From the NCBI RefSeq assembly GCF_025961225.1, contig NZ_JAOQNG010000005.1:124001-188000 (forward strand): a stretch of DNA of 64,000 nucleotides, read 5' to 3'. The stretch is from Azospirillum canadense (GTDB lineage Bacteria; Pseudomonadota; Alphaproteobacteria; Azospirillales; Azospirillaceae). Under the pieces are notes generated by a model. It ran no database searches and was not told the origin of the DNA. It worked only from the letters and a program-made list of their open reading frames with translations. Below, piece after piece: positions 35,114 through 43,764 of this stretch (position 1 is the stretch's first letter; each line of letters begins with the position of its first letter). A program made the translations under genes and the position numbers.

Positions 35114-38100
35114 ATGCCTGAAGAAGCCCTAACTCTCGACGACAAGTACGTTGCCGAGAACGGCCGGATCTTCGTCAATGGCACGCAGGCGCTCGTCCGT
35201 TTGGCGCTAGAACAGGCCAAGCGCGATCGGGGCGCGGGACTGTGCACGTCCGGGTTCATTACGGGCTACCGCGGCTCGCCCTTGGGCAATCTCGACCTGG
35301 AGCTGACCAAACACCGCAGCATGATCGAGGCGCGGAACATCACGTTTCAGCCCGGCGTGAACGAGGACCTGGCGGCGACGGCCCTTTGGGGTACGCAGCA
35401 GATTCATCTTTTCGAAAAGCCGCTCGTCGATGGTGTCTTCGGGCTGTGGTACGGCAAGGGGCCGGGCGTTGATCGCACTGGCGACGCGTTCCGGCACGCT
35501 AATTTGGCAGGCACCTCACCCACGGGCGGTGTGCTGGTATTGGCGGGCGACGACCACACCTGCAAATCCTCGACGACCTCTCACCAGAGCGAGTACGCGC
35601 TGGTCGACGCCATGATTCCGATTCTGGCGCCCTCGACCGTCGACGAACTCATCGAATACGGCTTGCATGGCTGGAAACTGTCGCGCTATTCCGGCTGTTG
35701 GGCCGCGATGAAGGTGACGGCCGACCACACGGACCGCACGGTGTCCCTGCAACTGGATTCAGCGCCGCCCCCTATCGTGCTGCCGACTGATCATGAACTC
35801 CCCCCTGGTGGACTGGGCATTCGCTGGCCCGACACGCCGCAGGAGCAGGAGGCGCGGCTCCACCTTCACAAGATCCCGGCTGTGCGCGCCTACCTCCGCG
35901 CGAACAGGCTGGACCGCACTGTGTTCGCCGCAACGCGAGCCCGCCTGGGTATCGTTACAGTCGGCAAATCCCATCTTGACGTTATGGCAGCGCTGGCGCT
36001 GCTCGGCATCGACCGCGAGCGCGCCGCGGTGCTCGGTTTGTCCGTTTACAAGATCGCTTGCCCGTGGCCGCTCGAACCGGAAGGCGTTCGCGCTTTTGCT
36101 TCCGGCCTTGAGGAGGTACTGGTTGTCGAAGAGAAGCGCCCGTTGGTCGAAACCCAGTTGAAGGACATCCTCTTCAACCAGCCCGCGGCGATGCGGCCCC
36201 GGATCGTCGGAAAGGACGACGAGGACGGCCTTCCTCAACTCAGGTCGCACGACGAACTGTCGGCGGAGGACATCGCCCTCACCATTCTGCGTCGGTTGGA
36301 GCGCCTAGGGGAGCCGGTTGATCTGGGCGACGCCCTGCCGTATCTCAGCCGGGCCACCACCGCCAGCTCGCCGAAGTCCGGACCCAAGCGTTCACCGTAC
36401 TTCTGTTCCGGCTGTCCACACAGCAGTTCGACGAAGGTGCCCGAGGGCTCACGCGCTTTGGCTGGCATCGGCTGCCACTTCATGTCGCAGATGATGGACC
36501 GCAATACGGCGACCTACGCCCAGATGGGTGGCGAAGGAGCAAGCTGGATCGGGCAGGCGCGCTATGTGCCCACTAAGCACGTGTTCCAAAACATCGGCGA
36601 CGGCACTTATTTCCATTCGGGCCTCCTGGCAATCCGGGCGGCCGTGGCGTCGCGCGTCAACATCACGTACAAAATTCTCTTCAACGACGCCGTGGCGATG
36701 ACGGGTGGCCAACGCCACGACGGAACGCTCAGCCCGCAGACCATTGCTTGGCAAGTACGGGCCGAAGGCGTGAATCGTATCGCCGTGGTGACAGACGAGC
36801 CCGAGAAGTATGGACCTTCCCCGGGCTTCCCGCCCTATGTGTCGATCCATCACCGTGACGAGATGGACGCCGTCCAGCGAGAGCTGCGGGACGTCTCCGG
36901 TGTCAGCGCCATCGTCTACGACCAGACCTGCGCCGCCGAGAAGCGTCGGCGCCGCAAACGCAAGCTGATGGCGGATCCACCCAAACGGCTGATGATCAAC
37001 GAGCGTGTGTGCGAGGGGTGTGGCGACTGTTCGATTGCGTCCAACTGCCTCTCCGTGGTTCCAGTCGAGACGGAGTTCGGCACCAAGCGGCAGATCGACC
37101 AGTCCTCCTGCAACAAGGACTTCTCCTGCCAGAACGGCTTCTGCCCGAGCTTCGTCACGGTGCAGGACGCGGTTCCCCGCAAGCGCAGGCCGGTGGGTGG
37201 GCGCGACGCCATCGACACCGCCGACTTGCCGGTGCCCGAGCGCCCGGCGCTGGAGAGCGCGTACGGGATCCTCGTCACCGGGGTGGGCGGCACTGGCGTT
37301 GTCACCATCGGCGCCATCATCGGCATGGCGGCGCACATCGAAGGGCTTGCCTGCTCCGTGCTCGACCAAACCGGCATGGCGCAGAAGGGCGGCGCGGTCA
37401 CCTCCCACATCCGGCTTGCTCGCGCTGCGGACCAAATTCACGCGCCGCGGCTCGGCGCCGGCGCCGCCGCGCTCCTGCTCGGCTGCGACCTGCTGGTGGC
37501 GGCCGGCGACGATTGCCTCGCCCGCATCAGGCCGGAGAAGACCCGCGCGGTTCTCAACACGCACGAGGCCATTACCGGCGATTTCACCCGGGATCCATCG
37601 AAGCGTCTCAACTTGCGTCAGCTCGCCGCGCGGGTCGTCGCGGCGTGCGGCGACGCGTCGGCCGTCGAGCAGATCGACGCTACGGCCATTGCCACCGCGC
37701 TGCTCGGCGATTCCATCGCCGCCAATCTGTTCCTCCTGGGGTTCGCTTGGCAAAAGGGGCTCATACCCTTGACGGCGGAATCGATCGAGCGGGCCATCGA
37801 GCTCAACGGCGCTGCTGTTGCTATGAACCGGGCGGCGTTTGCGTGGGGCCGCCGCGCCGCGGTCGACCGCTGTGGTGTCGAGGCGGCCGCGGCCGGCGGG
37901 CCTGTGCCGGTGAACATCCCGGACCACCGCCGGCTCTCGGAAAGCCTCGACGAGCTTATTCGCCGCAGGGGTGCGCAGCTCGCCGCTTATCAGGATGAGG
38001 CTTACTCCGCCCGCTATCATGAGACCGTCGAGCGGGTCCGGCAGGCGATGGCGCGCGTGCGCAGCGGTGACCGTTTCACGGAGGCGGTTGCCAAGGGGCT

Positions 38101-38599
38101 GTACAAGCTTATGGCCTACAAGGACGAGTATGAGGTCGCTCGTCTCTACACCGATGGCGCCTTCTTGGAGCAGCTGCGCGAGCAATTCGAGGACGGCCAT
38201 CGCATTCGGTTCAATCTGGCGCCGCCGCTCATGGCCAGGAAAGACCCAGTCACCGGCCACTTGATCAAGCGTGAATACGGCCCCTGGGTATTCACCGCGT
38301 TCAAGTTGCTCGCCCGCCTCAAGGGCCTGAGGGGTACGGCGCTGGATCCGTTCGGCTGGACGGAGGAGCGGCGCATGGAACGTCGCCTTATCTGCGAGTA
38401 TGAAACCATGATTGGGGAAATCCTTACCTCGGTTGACGAGGATACGCTCAACCAGGCCGTCGCGCTGGCGAACCTCCCAGAGGGCATCCGCGGCTACGGC
38501 CATGTCAAGGAGAAGTCCGTCGCCGAAGCTAAACACCTAGAGAGGAAACTGCGCGAACAATTCCGCGCCGGAGCCAAGGCTGCGTTGCCGGCCGAGTGA
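35114..38599 (+). CDS. indolepyruvate/2-oxoacid:ferredoxin oxidoreductase, fused subunits
   Basis: An 1161-residue fusion of IorA- and IorB-type parts, the usual form in alphaproteobacteria. It oxidatively decarboxylates aryl- or branched-type 2-oxo acids to acyl-CoA, reducing ferredoxin. Regions: pyrimidine-binding ThDP part (about 15-250, with GYRGSPLGNLD), a middle transketolase-like region with YFCSGCPHSSST near 430, GEGASW and the ThDP motif around GDGTYFHSG and NDAVAMTGGQ (about 490-540), an Fe-S motif CEGCGDCSIASNCL near 635 with further cysteines (CNKDFSCQNGFCPSF), and a gamma-type catalytic part GVGGTGVVTIGAI near 725. It has its own regulated promoter and is followed 63 bases later by threonine dehydratase. 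The true acceptor and substrate cannot be proven from sequence. Confidence 0.92.
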   Translation: MPEEALTLDDKYVAENGRIFVNGTQALVRLALEQAKRDRGAGLCTSGFITGYRGSPLGNLDLELTKHRSMIEARNITFQPGVNEDLAATALWGTQQIHLFEKPLVDGVFGLWYGKGPGVDRTGDAFRHANLAGTSPTGGVLVLAGDDHTCKSSTTSHQSEYALVDAMIPILAPSTVDELIEYGLHGWKLSRYSGCWAAMKVTADHTDRTVSLQLDSAPPPIVLPTDHELPPGGLGIRWPDTPQEQEARLHLHKIPAVRAYLRANRLDRTVFAATRARLGIVTVGKSHLDVMAALALLGIDRERAAVLGLSVYKIACPWPLEPEGVRAFASGLEEVLVVEEKRPLVETQLKDILFNQPAAMRPRIVGKDDEDGLPQLRSHDELSAEDIALTILRRLERLGEPVDLGDALPYLSRATTASSPKSGPKRSPYFCSGCPHSSSTKVPEGSRALAGIGCHFMSQMMDRNTATYAQMGGEGASWIGQARYVPTKHVFQNIGDGTYFHSGLLAIRAAVASRVNITYKILFNDAVAMTGGQRHDGTLSPQTIAWQVRAEGVNRIAVVTDEPEKYGPSPGFPPYVSIHHRDEMDAVQRELRDVSGVSAIVYDQTCAAEKRRRRKRKLMADPPKRLMINERVCEGCGDCSIASNCLSVVPVETEFGTKRQIDQSSCNKDFSCQNGFCPSFVTVQDAVPRKRRPVGGRDAIDTADLPVPERPALESAYGILVTGVGGTGVVTIGAIIGMAAHIEGLACSVLDQTGMAQKGGAVTSHIRLARAADQIHAPRLGAGAAALLLGCDLLVAAGDDCLARIRPEKTRAVLNTHEAITGDFTRDPSKRLNLRQLAARVVAACGDASAVEQIDATAIATALLGDSIAANLFLLGFAWQKGLIPLTAESIERAIELNGAAVAMNRAAFAWGRRAAVDRCGVEAAAAGGPVPVNIPDHRRLSESLDELIRRRGAQLAAYQDEAYSARYHETVERVRQAMARVRSGDRFTEAVAKGLYKLMAYKDEYEVARLYTDGAFLEQLREQFEDGHRIRFNLAPPLMARKDPVTGHLIKREYGPWVFTAFKLLARLKGLRGTALDPFGWTEERRMERRLICEYETMIGEILTSVDEDTLNQAVALANLPEGIRGYGHVKEKSVAEAKHLERKLREQFRAGAKAALPAE

Positions 38600-38662
38600 C
38601 CGCCTGGCCCGATAGGGATCGCGGTGGCATGGCACGACGCCGTGCGACAGGAGGATGCGTCC

Positions 38663-40213
38663 GTGCACGACTATGTCAGAAAGATCCTCGACGCTCGTGT
38701 CTACGACGTCGCGGTTGAGAGTCCCCTCGATCTGATGCCGCGCCTGTCGGAAAGGATCGGGTGCAGCGTCCGGCTGAAACGTGAGGATCTTCAGCCCGTG
38801 TTCTCGTTCAAGCTCCGCGGCGCTTACAACAAAATCGCCCGCTTGTCTAACGAAGAGGCGGAGCGCGGGGTCATCTGCGCCTCGGCGGGCAACCATGCCC
38901 AGGGCGTAGCGCTGGCGGCGTCCCGGATCCGTGCGCCAGCGACCATTGTCATGCCGGTGACCACACCAACCATCAAGATCCAGGCGGTCGAGCGTCTGGG
39001 GGGGCGGGTGGTGCTGCACGGCGACGGCTTCGACGATGCGTTTATGCATGCCAAGGCCCTGGAGGCCAGAGAAGGCCTCACCTTCGTCCACCCTTACGAC
39101 GATCCGGAGGTGATCGCGGGGCAGGGCACCGTGGGCATGGAGATCCTCCGCCAGCATCCCGACCCTATCACGGCGATTTTCGTGCCGGTCGGCGGCGGCG
39201 GTTTGGCGGCCGGTGTGGCCGTCTACGTGAAGTTTCTCCGGCCAGACATCAAGGTGATCGGTGTGGAGCCGGACGACGCCGCAAGCATGAAGGCGGCGCT
39301 TCAGCACGAAAAGCGCGTGGTGCTTGACCACGTCGGGCTGTTCGCTGATGGGGTGGCGGTGCGGCAGGCCGGAGCCGAAACTTTCCGGCTTTGCCGGGCG
39401 CATCTCGACGGCGTCATCTCCGTGGACTCGGATGCTATCTGCGCAGCGATCAAGGACATCTTCGACGACACGCGGTCGGTTCCTGAACCATCCGGTGCCC
39501 TGAGCCTCGCAGGGCTGAAGGCCTACGCTGGGCGCGAAGGGCTCCGCCATGCAACGCTGATCGCGATCAACAGCGGTGCCAATCTCAACTTTGACCGGTT
39601 ACGCCACATCGCCGACCGGGCGGAGGTCGGAGAGCACCGGGAAGCCCTGCTGGCGGTGACAATCCCCGAAGGGCCGGGCAGCGCGTTGCGCTTCGTCCAA
39701 ATGCTCGGACGGAGGCCGATCACCGAATTCAATTATCGCTTCGCAGACGAGCAAGCGGCCCACATCTTCGTGGGTGTCCACCTGCGCGGCGGCGAGGCCG
39801 AGAAGCGCGAGATCATCGCGCACCTGCGCGGCCACGAATACGAAGTGGTCGACATGAGTGAGAACGAAATGGCCAAGCTCCACGTCCGCCACATGGTCGG
39901 CGGGCGCGCGCCAGGGATGCCGGACGAACGGATATACCGCTTCCAGTTCCCCGAGCGCCCCTGCGCATTGCTGACGTTCCTCGAGAGCCTCGAACCGGGA
40001 TGGAATATTTCCCTGTTCCATTACCGCAACCACGGCGCCGATCATGGCCGAGTGCTTGCCGGCATTCAGATCCCGCGGCAGGAACGTCAGCGCTTCGGCA
40101 AGCGCCTGCGAACGCTGGATTATCCATTCTGGGACGAAACGGAAAATCCAGCCTACGAGTATTTTCTTGGGCCGCACGGCGGCGTGGAACGCTGCGCGAC
40201 CGCAAGCGCGTGA
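38663..40213 (+). CDS. ilvA: threonine dehydratase, biosynthetic type
   Basis: PLP enzyme converting L-threonine to 2-oxobutyrate and ammonia. The 516-residue product has the full layout: catalytic core with FKLRGAYNK (PLP lysine, about residue 50), SAGNHAQGVA near 80, PVGGGGLAAG near 180, then two C-terminal ACT-like regulatory halves (REALLAVTIPEGPGS near 325 and YRFQFPERPCALLTF near 430), marking the allosteric isoleucine-controlled form. GTG 38663 is chosen because AGGAGG (38649-38654) precedes it; a longer frame to 38624 lacks this. It follows the oxidoreductase gene and could feed it 2-oxobutyrate. An IS630 end begins 37 bases after the stop. Confidence 0.93.
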   Translation: MHDYVRKILDARVYDVAVESPLDLMPRLSERIGCSVRLKREDLQPVFSFKLRGAYNKIARLSNEEAERGVICASAGNHAQGVALAASRIRAPATIVMPVTTPTIKIQAVERLGGRVVLHGDGFDDAFMHAKALEAREGLTFVHPYDDPEVIAGQGTVGMEILRQHPDPITAIFVPVGGGGLAAGVAVYVKFLRPDIKVIGVEPDDAASMKAALQHEKRVVLDHVGLFADGVAVRQAGAETFRLCRAHLDGVISVDSDAICAAIKDIFDDTRSVPEPSGALSLAGLKAYAGREGLRHATLIAINSGANLNFDRLRHIADRAEVGEHREALLAVTIPEGPGSALRFVQMLGRRPITEFNYRFADEQAAHIFVGVHLRGGEAEKREIIAHLRGHEYEVVDMSENEMAKLHVRHMVGGRAPGMPDERIYRFQFPERPCALLTFLESLEPGWNISLFHYRNHGADHGRVLAGIQIPRQERQRFGKRLRTLDYPFWDETENPAYEYFLGPHGGVERCATASA

Positions 40214-40502
40214 TCGCGCCTGGGACCAGCTGCGGGCACCTGGCATTGAGTTGTGCATCCGCTAAATGAGTGTAGCGTTTGGCATGGCGGCGATCCCGAA
40301 ACGGCGGGGCGGGCGGTGTCGGCGCCGGCGTCCCCAGAGGAACGGGTGCTTGTGCTCGTTCCAATAGGCGGTGGCGCGCTTAACGGCGTTCTCGATCTCG
40401 ACCCAACACTCGAAGCGCCGCCCCTTCAGCGCCAGGGAGCGCAGCACCCTCCACCAGGGTTCGATGAGGTTCTGAGCTTCCCCCGCGAGAATGGACACCG
40501 GG

Positions 40503-41363
40503 TTATGCGGCCCGAAGCTCGGCCTGCTCTGGGGTGATGTAGCCGAGAGCCGAGTGGATCCGCTGGCGATTGTAGTAGCCTTCGATGTAGGCGAACAGGT
40601 CCCGTTTAGCGGCTTCGCGTGTTGGGTAGCGTTTCTGGTGGACAAGCTCAGATTTCGCTGTCCCGAAGAAACTCTCCATGGGCGCGTTGTCCCAGCAGTT
40701 CCCCTTGCGGCTCATGGACGGCACGATGCCGTGGGCCTTCAAGGCTTTGCGGTACTCCGCCGCGGCAAATTGACTGCCCCGGTCGGAGTGATGCAGGAGG
40801 CCGGGCGGGGGGCGCCGGCGCTGGATCGCCATGGTCAGGGCGGCCAGCGGCAGCTCGGTGCGCATGTGGTCGCGCATTGCCCAGCCGACCACTTTGCGGC
40901 TGAACAGGTCGAGGATGACGGCCAGGTACAACCAGCCCTCATCCGTGGGCACGTAAGTCAGATCGGTTACCCAGACCTCGTTCGGCCGCGTGGCCGTGAA
41001 GTGGCGATCGAGCAAATTGGGCGCGATCGGCAGGGCATGGTTGCTGTCGGTGGTACAGACGCGGAAGGTGCGGGGCCGCTGGGCGCGAATGCCGTGATGA
41101 TGCATGAGGCGTTCGACCCGCCCACGACTGACCGTCCGGCCCTGGGCCCGCAGAGCGGCATGAATGCGCGGGACCCCGTAGCGCTTACGGTGCTGCTCGT
41201 GGAGCTGCCGAATGTCGGCCAGCAGCTGCCGGTTCGCCGCCTGGCGCGGGCTCTCCGGTCGCGAGCGCCAGGCATAGTAACCCGACGGCGAGACATCCAG
41301 AGCCGCGCACAGCACGCGAACCGGGTAGTCGGCGCGGCAGTCCTCGATGATCCGGAACCTCAT
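40503..41363 (-). CDS. IS3 element B OrfB transposase (integrase core)
   Basis: A 286-residue, apparently intact OrfB: MRFRIIEDCRADYPVRVLC, GYYAWRSRPESPR, YGVPRIHAALRAQG, then the DDE core VWVTDLTYVPTDEG, LAVILDLFSRKVVGWA, HHSDRGSQF, DNAPMESFFGTAKSEL, and the end IHSALGYITPEQAEL. Its ATG overlaps the OrfA stop, and an A8 run in OrfA (41391-41398) is the type of slippery site used for programmed frameshifting to an OrfAB fusion. This copy could be active if OrfA is functional. Confidence 0.92.
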   Translation of the reverse strand: MRFRIIEDCRADYPVRVLCAALDVSPSGYYAWRSRPESPRQAANRQLLADIRQLHEQHRKRYGVPRIHAALRAQGRTVSRGRVERLMHHHGIRAQRPRTFRVCTTDSNHALPIAPNLLDRHFTATRPNEVWVTDLTYVPTDEGWLYLAVILDLFSRKVVGWAMRDHMRTELPLAALTMAIQRRRPPPGLLHHSDRGSQFAAAEYRKALKAHGIVPSMSRKGNCWDNAPMESFFGTAKSELVHQKRYPTREAAKRDLFAYIEGYYNRQRIHSALGYITPEQAELRAA

Positions 41364-41676
41364 TTCAGTGGCTCCGAGAAGATTGAGACAGTTTTTTTTA
41401 ATATGTCTCGTTCCATGCGGACGCGTTCCAGTTCGCGCTTCAGGCGGGCAATCTCCGCGGCCTGATCGCCGCTGGCCAGGGGGGCCGCCGCCGGCTGTAT
41501 GGGGAGCTGCGGCGGCCCCCTGGCCGGGCCACGCGCCGGCGCCAGTTGCGCAGCACCGACGGTTGGATATCCAGCTCCTTGGCGATGTGCTCCAACGGCC
41601 GCCCACTGCTTTCCAGCAGCGCGACCGCTTCCTGTTTGAACTCATCCGTGAAGAAGCGCCATCCCTTGGTCATCAT
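41360..41676 (-). pseudogene. IS3 element B OrfA, single-base frameshift
   Basis: The start reads MTKGWRFFTDEFKQEAVALL, then helix-turn-helix LEHIAKELDIQPSVLRNWRR. In a run of five G (plus-strand C5 at 41516-41520) one base appears missing, because the downstream frame ASGDQAAEIARLKRELERVR, then MERDILKKTVSIFSEPLK with a stop overlapping OrfB, is one base out. A sequencing error in the homopolymer is an alternative; if so, the element is intact. Confidence 0.8.
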
Positions 41677-42819
41677 TCACCTCTCCGCTCCCAACGGGAG
41701 CTTAACAGAGGTGTCCACTGAATCGGGGGAGTGCCAGTTCAGGTAAGCGGCGTAGGTGGGCTGGAAGACAAACTCCCAGCGCGGATGGGCCCGATTGAAC
41801 AGAAGCACGTCGAGCACTTTGTGGGTGTTGAGGTTGTCCACCACGGCGTAGACGCGCTCGGCGGCCGGCGCGATCCAGCCCTCGACTTGGCTGAGAAAGT
41901 CGATCCAGTTCGTCGTGGCCCGGCCCTCATAGGTCGCGGTGAAGGCGTCTCCCGTGGCCGGCTGGAACGCGCCGAAGACGGAGCCGGCGCCATCACGTCG
42001 GCCGTAATCGATCTTTTGGGTGGCCCGCTCGGCTTTCGGTCCGGCCGGCTTGCCCAACCGCTGGCCGGGATAGCTTTTGCTCGCCTGCGGGCTCATCTCG
42101 TTCAGGCAGAGCACTGCGCTGCCGGCCGGTGGCACCGTGTCGAGGGTCTCAATCGCCCCTTTTTTTGGCGAAATCGGGATCGACGCGTTCGCCGAACCAC
42201 GTCTCCTCGTGACGCCACTTGAGCGCTACGTCGAGCAGGATCTCGCTGATCCGGCTGCGGCGCATGGCGATCCCCCGCTCGCCCAGATAGACAACCAGCC
42301 GGTCCAGCGTCCAGGCCGCGAAGGGCAGACCCAGCTCGGACGGACGAGTCAGGGCGGCGGCGATGACGACGCTGCGTTGCTCGGCCGAATAGGTCGGCGG
42401 TCGCCCGGTCCGCACATTCTCCTTCAGCCCGTCCAGGCCACGGGCGTTGAAGCGGTTCAGCCAGGAGCGCACCGTGTTGCCGCACAGATCCATGCGGCTC
42501 GCGATCTGCTCCGCCTTCAGACCGCCCATGGAATGCACAATGATCAGGGCGCGCCGGACCAGCCCGGCTCCGAGCGTGTGTGAGCGGGCGATACGCTGCA
42601 CGTCCGCCCACTCGTCATCGCTCAAGTCCCGCAGGCGAAGCGTCATGGCTCGGCTCCCAAGCCGATGCCAAGAGCGCCTCAACAGTTGCGAAACCCAGTA
42701 ATCTCAAGCCATTTGCCGGATGCACCACTTAGGCCCGAGGAGGTTGCCCCACGCCTTGCAGGGTTCTGGAAGCCGCGCCGCAGACCCGCAAATTACGAAT
42801 TCGCCAACGTATTTTTTAA

Positions 42820-42846
42820 TTGACACATTTCGGCGCTCGCGATAAC
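42820..42846 (+). promoter_or_regulatory. promoter of candidate small RNA
   Basis: A consensus TTGACA (42820-42825) preceded by an AT-rich run, a 15-bp spacer (one short of the usual range) and GATAAC (42841-42846). Just upstream, ACGTATTTTTTAA (42807-42819) resembles the shared motif seen at other promoters of the island. No protein gene lies on this strand before the terminator at 43044. Confidence 0.55.
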
Positions 42847-42881
42847 GTTACCTCGTTGCTCGATGCTTTGGGGAGGCCCCT

Positions 42882-42908
42882 GCCGCCGCCGCCGCCGCCG
42901 CCGCCGCC
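42882..42908 (+). repeat. (GCC)9 microsatellite
   Basis: Nine uninterrupted GCC triplets followed by GCTGCC. It lies inside the candidate small RNA, in its 5' third. Tracts like this are prone to length change by slippage; whether copy number varies cannot be seen from one sequence. Confidence 0.9.
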
Positions 42909-43009
42909 GCTGCCGGACCTGTTGCGCAAAAGCAGTGCGGCCAGCCGCTGTTGGCCACTGGCAGTAGGAAATCCCTTTGCTCGTTCGAGTGCATTTCCTC
43001 CCTAACTAT

Positions 43010-43044
43010 GGGGGACCGCAGCAGGCGGTCCCCCTTTCTTTTTT
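43010..43044 (+). terminator. intrinsic terminator, plus strand
   Basis: A perfect 10-bp stem GGGGGACCGC/GCGGTCCCCC (43010-43019 and 43025-43034) with loop AGCAG, followed by TTTCTTTTTT. It ends the candidate small RNA. Confidence 0.9.
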
Positions 43045-43052
43045 GCAATTAC

Positions 43053-43086
43053 AAAAAACGGCCCAGCCGCCACGTAGCGGCTGGGC
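43053..43086 (-). terminator. intrinsic terminator of leuCD
   Basis: On the minus strand a perfect 10-bp stem (43077-43086 with 43061-43070, GCCCAGCCGC type) with a 6-base loop is followed by a T-run (plus-strand A6 at 43053-43058). It lies 23 bases after the leuD stop, back to back with the opposing terminator. Confidence 0.9.
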
Positions 43087-43108
43087 ATTGGAGAGCGGTG
43101 CGGGACGC

Positions 43109-43750
43109 TTAGCGGAAGGGTGCGGGCTCCCGTCCGGCGGGCCGGCGGTCGAACAGCCATGGAACCTTCTTGCGGTAGGCGCTCTCGTAGGCGTCGATCT
43201 TATCGCTTTCCAGCATCGTGAGGGCAATGTCGTCGAAGCCGTTGAGCAGACAGTCCTTGCGAAAGGGGTCCACGTGGAAGGGGAAGGCGGCGCCGTCCTC
43301 TAGGCGCACCGTCTGCGACGGCAAATCGACGGTCACCGGTTTGCCGGCCTCCGCATCCTTCATCACGCGCGCGACCTCATCGGGCTTGAGCGCCACGGGC
43401 AGGATGCCGTTTTTGAAGCAGTTGTTGTAATGGATGTCGGCGAACGAGATAGCGATGACACTGCGGATTCCGAAGTCGAGCATGGCCCAGGGCGCGTGCT
43501 CGCGCGATGACCCGCAGCCCCAGTTCTCCAGCGCGACAACGATCGATGCCCTGCGCCACGGCTCTTTGTTGAGCACGAAGTCGGGGTTCTCGTTGCCCTG
43601 GTCGTCGAACCGGTACTCGCAAAACAGACCCCAGCTTAGGCCCTTGCGGGATACTGCCTTCATCACCTGCTTCGGCGTGATCATGTCAGTGTTGATATTA
43701 TTCATCGGCATCGGAGCGGCGTACCCCGTGATCTGAACGAACTTTTCCAT
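43109..43750 (-). CDS. leuD: 3-isopropylmalate dehydratase small subunit (LeuD type)
   Basis: The 213-residue swivel subunit of an aconitase-family hydro-lyase. Motifs: NNINTDMITPKQ near residue 18, GCGSSREHAPWAM near 73 and DIHYNNCFKNGILP near 100. With LeuC it isomerises 2- and 3-isopropylmalate, or acts on citraconate/2-methylmalate in related pathways. ATG 43750 is chosen over one 18 bases upstream because it starts the family sequence and GGGAG precedes it. It follows leuC by 14 bases and ends at a strong terminator, so leuC-leuD is a two-gene operon. Position beside catabolic genes leaves open a role outside leucine synthesis. Confidence 0.92.
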   Translation of the reverse strand: MEKFVQITGYAAPMPMNNINTDMITPKQVMKAVSRKGLSWGLFCEYRFDDQGNENPDFVLNKEPWRRASIVVALENWGCGSSREHAPWAMLDFGIRSVIAISFADIHYNNCFKNGILPVALKPDEVARVMKDAEAGKPVTVDLPSQTVRLEDGAAFPFHVDPFRKDCLLNGFDDIALTMLESDKIDAYESAYRKKVPWLFDRRPAGREPAPFR

Positions 43751-43764
43751 GTGTATACTCCCTC

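Larger units (their letters stand above)
40473..41737 (-). mobile_element. IS3-family element B with 4-bp target duplication
   Basis: A 1265-bp element starting TG and ending CA, with imperfect ~27-bp terminal repeats (TGAGCTTCCCCC... against TGGCACTCCCCC..., both ending GTGGACACC-like; left variant ATGGACACC). GTTC occurs immediately outside both ends (40469-40472 and 41738-41741) as target duplication. Removing the element and one GTTC restores the reading frame of the surrounding IS630 transposase. It is a different subgroup from element A. Confidence 0.93.
40262..42646 (-). pseudogene. IS630 transposase gene in three pieces
   Basis: Piece 1 (from ATG 42646): helix-turn-helix LKAEQIASRMDLCGNTVRSW, linker GRPPTYSAEQRSVV, up to DPDFAKK; an extra A in a seven-A run (about 42161-42167) shifts the frame. 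Piece 2: VLCLNEMSPQAS, where the usual first catalytic aspartate (LDEMGP) is asparagine; YAVVDNLNTHK with the second aspartate; and FQPTYAAYLN, at which the IS3 is inserted. Piece 3 resumes exactly with LIEPWWRVLRSLALKG (catalytic glutamate) and ends at 40262. The gene is inactive on three counts. Confidence 0.9.
40250..42728 (-). mobile_element. IS630-family element interrupted by an IS3 element
   Basis: Terminal inverted repeats at about 40250-40268 and 42710-42728 (GTTGTGCATCCGCTAAATG against GTGGTGCATCCGGCAAATG) define an element of ~1.2 kb once the inserted IS3 (40473-41737 plus one target copy) is removed. Its transposase gene is broken by that insertion, by a homopolymer frameshift and by a changed catalytic residue. 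I could not see a flanking TA target duplication. Confidence 0.85.
42853..43044 (+). ncRNA. candidate small RNA, about 190 nt
   Basis: A self-contained unit between a promoter-like sequence (42820-42846) and a strong intrinsic terminator (43010-43044), with no recognisable protein on this strand. It contains a (GCC)9 tract, GGCCA/TGGCC pairing near 42940-42955, and AGGAAAT (42966-42972) able to pair with ATTTCCT (42993-42999), which would mask or present the CCTCCC at 42997-43002, an anti-Shine-Dalgarno-like sequence. A short proline-rich frame covers part of it (PLPPPPPPPPPLPDLL) but has no ribosome-binding site; its proline run is simply the GCC repeat. It converges on leuD. The start point is estimated. 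Confidence 0.5.

Noticed and set aside
36449..38536. Very long minus-strand frame opposite the 2-oxoacid oxidoreductase
   Set aside because: High GC at third positions keeps antisense frames open. The plus strand carries clear ThDP and Fe-S motifs, and the antisense translation has no domain.
42882..42908. CRISPR array
   Set aside because: Simple triplet repeat without spacers. No direct-repeat/spacer pattern or cas gene occurs anywhere in the window.
42820..43005. Proline-rich leader peptide or attenuator
   Set aside because: The proline run is only the GCC repeat, there is no ribosome-binding site, and no gene lies downstream on that strand to be attenuated.
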